Assembly (NCBI GenBank): GCA_017979445.1
Contig: CM030711.1
Span: forward strand, 47,725,560-47,789,559
DNA length: 64,000 nucleotides
Direction: 5' to 3'
Source of the DNA: Akebia trifoliata
Lineage: Eukaryota > Streptophyta > Magnoliopsida > Ranunculales > Lardizabalaceae
The position numbers were made by a program, and so were the translations under genes. The notes under the pieces are model-generated. The model saw only the letters and a program-made list of their open reading frames with translations. It was not told the origin of the DNA and searched no databases. The first letter of the stretch is position 1, and each line of letters starts with the position of its first letter. Shown piece after piece: positions 56,601-64,000 of the stretch.

Positions 56601-59600
56601 TTTACAACAATCCGATCTCGATCCATCTCTTGTCTCCCATCTCGGCCATAATCAACTTTCCTTTGAAAACTATTTTCACCTTCATCACGACGCCTTTTCA
56701 CGTCCCCCATTCGTCTAGACCTCCCCTCTTGAACAACTTCCTCCTCACCATCATCGCGTCGCTTCTGATAATCTCTGCTGCTCCCTGATCTTGCTTTGCT
56801 GTTGTCACTACTACGTGTGGTCCTCAAGTCATCCCCACTGCCAGTGTCTTGGACTGCTGGTTGTTCAACTAGAGAACTCAGTTTTTGCTTAACAGAATGA
56901 AGCAGGCTTCCATCTCCAAGAGTATCACTTGGGATTGTCGTACCCATGGCTGTTTCCTCCCCTTCCACTGAAACACTGCTATCACCCAATGCAAGCTCGT
57001 AGTGCACATCAACTTTATGCCCTGCCCCCGTCTCCCTTGCAGCCTCGACTGTGACTGGGGATGGTGATTCTGGAATTTGTTTCCCATCAATGCTTTCCCC
57101 TGATTTTTCCTTCTGAATGCCATCAAGTCTGTTTATTCGGACATTTTGACTAGGGATCACATCATTTCCATGTTCAGCAGGGTACTTGTCACGTGCTGTT
57201 CTCGGTGGCCACCTGAAGTTTCCATGGGAGAAAATAAAGGTTCATAAGTTCATATAGAATGTACTTGAGTTTGAATAAATAAAGTATACCAAGCTATTGA
57301 AAATACCCCGATAACAAACTATAAATAGACTTTCAAACAAGAGGATGTGCAGCATGTATGGAGAAAGAAATAGGTTGCAGAATAATGATTAAATTGATAA
57401 AATTTGGTTGGAACCCATGTTGCAAGGACTCTCTAAAATGGTTTAAACTTCAACATTCCACAAACTCAAGTGTGACACTTCAATTTATTTTTATTTCCAT
57501 ACTAAAAGATATTGGTTAGCATCTATAATTGACATTCCACACATGCACGCACGCACAAATAGATATAATAAGTAAAAAGGTTTTATTAATGAAAGGGAGG
57601 ATGAGGTGACCAGCCCAAAGATTACAAAAAAGATTCTCCACAAAAAAAAATATATATATTTGAAGTGTCACACTTGAGTTTGTGGAATGTCGTAGTTTAA
57701 ACCGTTTTAGAGAGTCCTTGCAACATGGGTTCCAGCCAAGTACTCCTTTATTCTCATTTCCCCCCCTTTTCCCGAAGTTTTCCCTTGCCGTTTTAAATCT
57801 GTACTCTGACCAGGTGACTATGAGTCAACTACTATCAATGTAAAGTGCATAACCTCTATTCTACGAGAAAGTAGTACCTTCCATCATGAGGTGTGCCAAA
57901 ACTCCCACCAGGGTAAACGACGGTTCGGCCTTTAGAGCCAGGATGATATTGAAGGGGTGCTTCAGGAGGGAATGGCAAAATGCCATCTCCTTCATGTATA
58001 TTATTGTAAACAGGATCCATAAAGGGCTCTCTTCTACCCACCATTTCTCTCTTCTTACCACTATAAGTTTGTGGAAAACGGTCAAAACCTTCAGTGTTAG
58101 TCTGCCCGCTAGTTTCTTCATTGCCTCCTCCTTCAAGATGATCTCCTAGTTGCTCAAGGGAACCATTAGCTGTGATGGGACCATCATCCACAGAGTCCTG
58201 CAAGACAATCTGTTCACCAAAGACATTCAGTTAGGTATACTTATTGTACGGACCTAGGCATTATAAATGGAATTTAAGCGTTGGTTTGATTACCTCTATG
58301 ATTGCATCTGAATCACGGATTCGTGGTGGCTTGGTATCTATGGAGGGAAGCCGTTCACCATAACCACCTTCCACCTGAATGGCTCTCCCAGTTGGCTGGT
58401 TTTAAAACACAAAAGTAAATAAATCCAGAAAGGTAAAATTAAACAGCATGGTACTCGTTAGTTTCATAGTGGGGACATAAATGAGGGGAAAAGAAGAGAA
58501 TAGGACAAAAGGGAAAAGAAGAAAATTTTCAGAAAAATAACGCAAATCAAGAGCTAGCTACGCTTAAAATGAGGAATTGTGTTTGAAAGGTAACTCCAGA
58601 GAAACTTGAAACTGAAGAGGTAAGACATACCATTGGAGGTCGTATGCGTGAAGCTCCGTTTCCTTGGCCTGTCGCATCACCTTGTTCACCATCTCTCTTT
58701 CCAAGATGAGCATTTTCAACAGAAGCATCATGAATGGCTGCCGCAGCTGCAAGTTCAGGGGGCAGATCCGGATCATAGTCCTGAAACATGAACGGAAAGA
58801 AATTTAAGAAAACAAAATAGCCAACTATTTTTCAGCTGCACAAAGATCTCACTACCTGCTCTGATCGTCCACTTTCATAAACACGGATTTTACTTTGCAT
58901 GGTAGCCTCTAGACGGTGGTACTCCTGCACAATCCAAAATTAGGCCCCTTTTGCTGACATGTGGAAATCTGGTAATCTATATGATTAAAGATTGTACTTG
59001 CCAGCTGTTTGCAATAAGCTTTCCACTGTTCCTCATCCAATCCAAAGTTGAAAAAATCTGATATATCAACACCAGGATGTCTCCATGGTTTTTCCTCAAT
59101 GGTATCAATGTCAATATCAAACACTGTCCTGAAAACAATAGAGAAGGTGAAAAGTTGGTGAATGTGACATTTTTGGGGGTTACATCTAATTACTTTATCA
59201 AATAACATAGAAATCCAAGGTTTCCAAATGATCAAAAAAAGGGTCGAACTCTGCAATTATATACAATGCTTATGTTCATACTGGAAATATGGTACTTTAT
59301 CGATGTGAAGGGAAGGAACAGTTATAAGTCACATGGTTAACCACCAAAATACTTACACTGACCTAGCCATACCTAAGCTGGATAACTGTATCCAGATAAC
59401 CAGATTGACTCAATAAGTTACATTAAAACAATGGAGGGATAACTGGCACCAGGTCGAGAAAGTGTAAGTAATGGCCCAACATAACTGAACACTTAGTCAT
59501 ACTTCATGTGGAAAAGCCTTTAGTAGAAAGCATGGTCTAAAGCTAAATGAATGGTTCAACATGCCAAGGTTGTATATTGCCAATAATTTCAGCTTTCAGT

Positions 59601-62394
59601 TAAATTTACTCTTTTTTCCACTTTGGCAGGGTATTAAGTAGAACAATAATATGGTAACCAAATCATTCATGCAGTCAATGGGACAAGGGAGAAAGGTATA
59701 AAACACCTACAATTATCCCATTTGCCATGCCTAAAGATCCCAACCACTCCAGTTGAGTTAGGATTGCTGAGACAACATCCATGAAAGTTCTATTTTTATT
59801 TATTTTTGTTAAAAAAAAGTGTATCAATAGATAAAAAGAGAAGCAGAACTCCCAAAGGTAAATTGAATTCTACTTATCAAATGATAAAATCCATAATTTT
59901 AATTTCAATCTTCCACTTTTCAGCACCTACTTTCAAGCGACCTTACCCCATTTGATGCTAGAATTGCTAGCCAACTAACCATAGCATTCACTACCCAACA
60001 ATCTGAAGAGTGTCAAGTTGAGTGGGAAAAGGTTTCCCTACAACCGGAAAGGAATTATGCATCTCTTTCTGAGCACGTTGTGAAAAAGGGTTGAAGGTAG
60101 GATGATCCCATTGGTTCACAGTACCAAATTCTTCTATTGGAGCACTATACCAAATGTGCTCTTCTTCAAGGCGATTGATTGTAAAAAACAAAAGGAAATC
60201 ATCGACTACCTAACATTAAAAGGAAAAAAACACTCATACTACATTAACCTTGCACATGGAACAAAAATTGACAATGACTTTTATACAAAATTTCTCCAAT
60301 GGTCAATGGTTAAATATTTAGGAAAGCATGTCAGACCAACAAAAAAAAAACCCACAATTTAGTTTAGAGCCCCAAATGAAAGATGCCGGGAAATCTACGA
60401 TGAAGAAGACAGAAAAGATCAGGAGAAGGATGTGGCCGAAACAGTGTCATCTTGGCTCCACAAGCAAACCTATTATTCATCCTACGAGTAGGTAACGAAC
60501 TATCAATGAAGCGATTTTCATATGTGCAACAATTTTCCTAACAATTCATATTTCTTTTGAAGTTGAAATACCAAGTAGTGCCTTCCCAATAGAAGTTATA
60601 AATTCCTGCACAGATGATTTTTCCTGTTTCATAATGAGAAAAGAGTTGGAAAATCATCTTTGGGGATTCTAACATCGCACCGCTTGTCCTCCTAAAACAT
60701 AACCATGCCTTCTCTACCAATCCAAAATATAACACCACTTTAAAAATTAGGAAGAATTTTCATGATATAATTATGATTATTTCACATATAGTCATAACTA
60801 CTTTCTCAATCCCTTAAAAATCTAAGTCAGCCCGCATTGAAATGACATGTGGATACAATAAATTACACTTTATCTAGACTGGACATGTGACATCTAAACA
60901 TACAAGTTAGACCCGATAAGAGTGATCTGACCCGATCATAATATCAAAAGGATCCGAGGCGACTCAATTATTGAGCTGGATACCTATTAGCATAGTCACC
61001 AAATCGGAATACAAGTTTAAAACAGCAAGGGAAAACTTTGGGGAAAAAATAGGAAAAGAAACGATAACAAAACGGAAAAAGAGATGAATATAAATATATA
61101 TATATATAGGGGAATGCTAATGCCCAAGACCTCATGGGGACGTTAGCCTTGTCAATACTTTTTTCCCAATAATACCCCTCCTCGTTTTGTCTTTTAGTAA
61201 AAAAGACAAGTGTGTATTGGTCTTTTACACTATAAATGCTTGCTTACATAATAAATGCTATGAGCATTTAAGTATTTTGAATTAAATATTTTTTTTTTGT
61301 AGTAAATGCTTTGGCAATCAATGCCAACATAATCAATGCATTTATTAATGGCATAATAAATATATATATTGTGTAAAAGACTAACATGCCCTTGTCTTTT
61401 TCACTAGCATCCCCATGAGGTCTTGGACGTTAGCATTCCCCATATATATATTAAAAATATATACAATATTAGACATTTATTCTATGTTTTCAATATATTT
61501 TTTTATTAAAAAATACTAATGAAAAATCTATTCATGATAACATGTTTCTACAAATAATTATACATTTTATGATACTAAAAACTAGTCTAACTATCAGCCT
61601 ATCTTTCAAGCAAAATAACACTATTGGAAAATTAAAAAATCATAACATTATCATCAAATCCCACATTAAACAATATTTATGAACTAAACCACAAACAACC
61701 ATAAGATCATAGAAATTAACCATAGGTTTATAAAAAAATAAAATGGGTTATTATTATTATTATTATCATTACCGTCATTATTATTATTTAAAAAAATGTG
61801 TTTAAAATGTAAAAAAACTTGTTTTAAATGATACTTTGTCAAAAAGAAAAGGAAACAGAGTTTTTTTATTACCATGCCTGTTAGGACTCAAAACATAGTG
61901 CTGCACAAACAATTCCAACTATCTCCAAAAAGTGGGAATCATTTATTCAACCATTCTATGAGCACTTTAATTACTTCTCTACAAGAATAACACAGAAGTT
62001 TAAAAATTAGCTATTAAACTATTGGACAGAACAATATAAGTTTATTCAATCACATTTCTTACATATTTTCATGAAATAATATGATATTATAAGCAAATAA
62101 AAAATCATAAGAGCTTATGCAATTTTGCTATATTTACTTGTGAGATGGAAGTGTGAATTCCGATCCACCTCCAAAACCACGCCCTGATGAATTGTTGGCC
62201 CAAAAGGGCAATCCAAATCCCGAGTGAAAATTTTTCTGCATGGCAGGAACATTTTGAGCCCCTATAGGTCTCCAATCACCTCTACCACGACCAGCAATAG
62301 GGCCCATGTTGACAGGTGGGCGAACTTGACCAGGGGCACCTCCAGGACCAACAACAGCTCCTCCAGGAATCACTGCTGCACCAGGTCTTACATA
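50672..62394 (-). CDS. FIP1[V]-like polyadenylation factor (5' end outside the window)
   Basis: Subunit of the nuclear pre-mRNA cleavage/polyadenylation machinery that bridges poly(A) polymerase and CPSF. Visible exons in transcript order: 62394-62138, 59128-59002, 58924-58856, 58780-58631, 58395-58294, 58209-57878, 57212-55514, 51427-50672. Phases join to 1,163 aa ending KRRWVSS. The first exon here opens YVRPGAAVIPGG, a Gly/Pro/Arg-rich stretch, and ends EFTLPSHK. The next gives the FIP1 signature (DTIEEKPWRHPGVDISDFFN, then FGLDEEQWKAYCKQL), followed by RVYESGRSEQDYDPDLPPEL. A very long Arg/Asp/Glu/His-rich region, mostly one 1.7-kb exon, makes up the rest. The acidic N-terminal region of the family (some 200+ aa) is missing and should lie beyond 64000. 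Intron 2 shown here (58925-59001) is GC-AG. Large introns hold a MITE, an inverted repeat and a LINE piece. Confidence 0.92.
51428..55513 (-). other. Large last intron of the FIP1 gene, with retrotransposon-like remnants
   Basis: 4.1 kb. A stretch at about 52930-53060 (ACACAATCCCTATGGATTGA, then a CCTCGCTACAC-like word) resembles the region next to LTRs in plant gypsy elements. 53880-54045 (ending TTGGTGTCCACAGTATGACA) also looks retrotransposon-like. A T-run with GATCGGTAAAGATCAATTCA at 52326-52370 resembles a retroposon tail on the minus strand. No intact element could be delimited. Confidence 0.3.
57405..57738. repeat. Inverted repeat with 79-bp arms in a FIP1 intron
   Basis: The left arm 57405-57483 (TGGTTGGAACCCATGTTGCA..) and right arm 57660-57738 (reverse complement TGGCTGGAACCCATGTTGCA..) differ at only a handful of positions and end in AGTGTGACACTTCAA. 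The loop is about 176 bp. It lies between the exons ending at 57878 and starting at 57212. It could be a MITE or a fold-back duplication; no target duplication was recognised. Confidence 0.8.
61109..61441. mobile_element. GGGAATGCTAAC-family MITE, copy 2 (in a FIP1 intron, within (TA)n)
   Basis: 333 bp. Left GGGGAATGCTAATGCCCAAG and right (reverse complement) GGGGAATGCTAACGTCCAAG, both continuing ACCTCATGGGGA. Flanked by (TA)n on both sides. Interior has inverted TTTGTCTTTTAGT / GACAAG blocks. Same family as 32192-32563. Confidence 0.75.
61748..61790. repeat. (ATT)n microsatellite
   Basis: Imperfect TTATTATTATTATTATCATT run in a FIP1 intron. Confidence 0.8.
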
Positions 62395-63739
62395 CTACAT
62401 GCAAAAAGAAATTCAACATAACCTTAATCTCCAGACTATAAGGGAAACATATGGCATAAGAATGCAATAGAAAAGTGATTTAACAGTCACAAATAAATTT
62501 TCTGCAGTTAGAGAATTAGAGCAATTTCATTGAATGAAGATCAAGCTACATATACACCAGAAAAAACGTTTCATTTTTAAAAATGTACAGAGTAATCAAA
62601 AATCACAAGGCAGAAAATAGTATTCCCATTATGACGGAAGCAAAATCCTGAATCTTAGGTCTAATAAGCATTATCTTGATGATAAAAGTTGGTTCCTTAA
62701 TATCAAACAAGGTACATCTGTGAATATGATTGCAGAATGCAAATTGTATACAGCCATTCATTTCAGGTAATCCATGAAAACAAATCATTTATCACCATTC
62801 AAACACTATATCTTCTGTCAAGGCATGTGACTCCAGATATTTTCTTACTACCTCATTTTCGGTCTCCCTCTCTCCTTAGAGACTTCAAATTGTACCCAGG
62901 TGCACCTTACCACTACTGGCATTGGTCTTATTTCAGACGAACCAATAAAAAAATTATATATTTGTTCCAGAATGTGGAGTAGCTCTTAAAAATTGGATCT
63001 TTTTTACTGCACTGAATTTAAATTTGATAATAATAAGAAAATAAGGTGATAACGAAATACTGGACTAATCATATTATGTAATACTGGACCATGCACAAAG
63101 GCCATAACTGCAGATAAAAACATGAAAAGTGCATATCAACAAAGAGAGCGAACAAAGGGGAAGATCACACAAGTTAGCCTTTTTATTTGATCTTTTTCAT
63201 TGGAAAGAATATCCAAAATTAATTGAGAAACGGTCTACTCCCTACAGTAAGGGGATTGGCTTGCAAGTAGAACAAATAACATGGTCAAGAGGAAAGTTGG
63301 ACTACAAGAACAATGAATACTGTGCTTAGTTTCAAACCTGAATTTTTCACCTAGAATTAGAAGGCTTGTGCCAAGGAAAAGAATGGACAAGGGTAACGAG
63401 TAGGACCGCCCAAAGGTCAAGTGGACATGGGTATTAAAGTTAGTTAAGGTGGAGTCAAAGTGCGATATCATATAAGTAAGACAAATGGAAGCAGGGAAGC
63501 AACAATTTAAAAAATGTTCAAGCCTGAGAGGAGAGTACACCTAAGAAGCAAGTATGTAAAACCACTCACAATTATACAACAGACCATAGTAAAATATACT
63601 GTAATGATTCTATAACATATGGACCAGGTTAGCTACAAATATAAAGATTACCATAAACCTCTAATTGTTAACCTGGATTTGTGGAAGACTTTATGGATGT
63701 ACAGAAAACAGTAGAATTCAATGGCCATTCTATTCAAAA

Positions 63740-64000
63740 TCGACATGGGAAAAGTAGATTATGTCAGTTGAAGGTTCTTAGATTACATCTGGATAATATG
63801 GGCTTTGGCCTTGAGTGGAAGCATTGAATGATGCTTTGTGAATCTATAGCTCCCTTTTCCATCCTGAATGATGGAATGCTGCCCACATTAATCTAAAGTT
63901 CCAAGGGAGTTAGGCAAGGAGATCCCCTCTCATTTTCTAGATGATGGATTCTTGAAGGGCTTCAGTGGGTCCAAGCATGTCACATGTTCGGTCTGTGGAT
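63740..64000 (+). mobile_element. L1-type LINE reverse-transcriptase fragment (antisense in FIP1 intron)
   Basis: The plus-strand frame shows MGFGLEWKH-stop-MMLCESIAPFSILNDG and then, at 63906-63932, GVRQGDPLS, the conserved RT motif of plant L1-like elements (R-Q-G-D-P-L-S). In-frame TGA and TAA codons show it is dead. It runs off the right edge, so its 3' end and target duplication cannot be seen. It lies in the intron upstream of the first visible FIP1 exon, on the opposite strand. Confidence 0.75.

Overview
The window is nuclear DNA from a flowering plant. Genes are interrupted by GT-AG introns and separated by long AT-rich, transposon-rich spacers. The protein families (type-B response regulator, SHV3-like GDPDL, plant FIP1[V]-like protein) are land-plant ones. 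The sequence alone does not fix the species. Exon boundaries below were worked out by hand from splice signals, reading phase and family conservation; no search was run.

Layout. 1-530 looks like the AUG-free leader of a minus-strand gene lying off the left edge. 530-16,900 is spacer with no convincing protein gene, but with many small transposons: MULE-type MITEs with 9-bp target duplications (one pair nested), two large fold-back elements in (TA)n tracts, a gag-only LTR element, SINE-like copies and copia LTR pieces. 16,926-23,672 (+) is a type-B ARR cytokinin response regulator (697 aa). Its 3.5-kb last intron is swollen by a hAT MITE, a 5'-truncated LINE and a 109-bp retroposon, each with a clean target-site duplication. 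27,145-33,143 (+) is a GPI-anchored glycerophosphodiester phosphodiesterase-like protein (SHV3/GDPDL, 752 aa). 34,193-34,264 (-) is tRNA-Pro(UGG). A possible 50-aa gene follows at 34,447 (+). 36,682-40,387 (-) is a purple-acid-phosphatase-like protein (291 aa) that has lost the catalytic and metal-binding motifs. 40,400-44,560 is spacer with a tandem array and a GC-rich, organelle-like insert. 47,089-48,759 (+) is a divergent ribosomal protein L7 (uL30, 245 aa) with a long 5'UTR intron. 50,672 to beyond the right edge (-) is a FIP1[V]-like polyadenylation factor; 1,163 C-terminal residues are visible and the first exon(s) lie outside.

The genes are unrelated housekeeping, signalling and cell-wall genes, as expected in a plant chromosome; there is no operon-like co-function. 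The notable content is (i) the multi-exon but catalytically dead phosphatase-like gene, (ii) two non-canonical GC-AG introns needed to keep conserved frames, (iii) dated insertion events (nested MITEs, LINE, hAT, solo LTR) inside introns and spacers, and (iv) the candidate 50-aa gene with its own TATA box.
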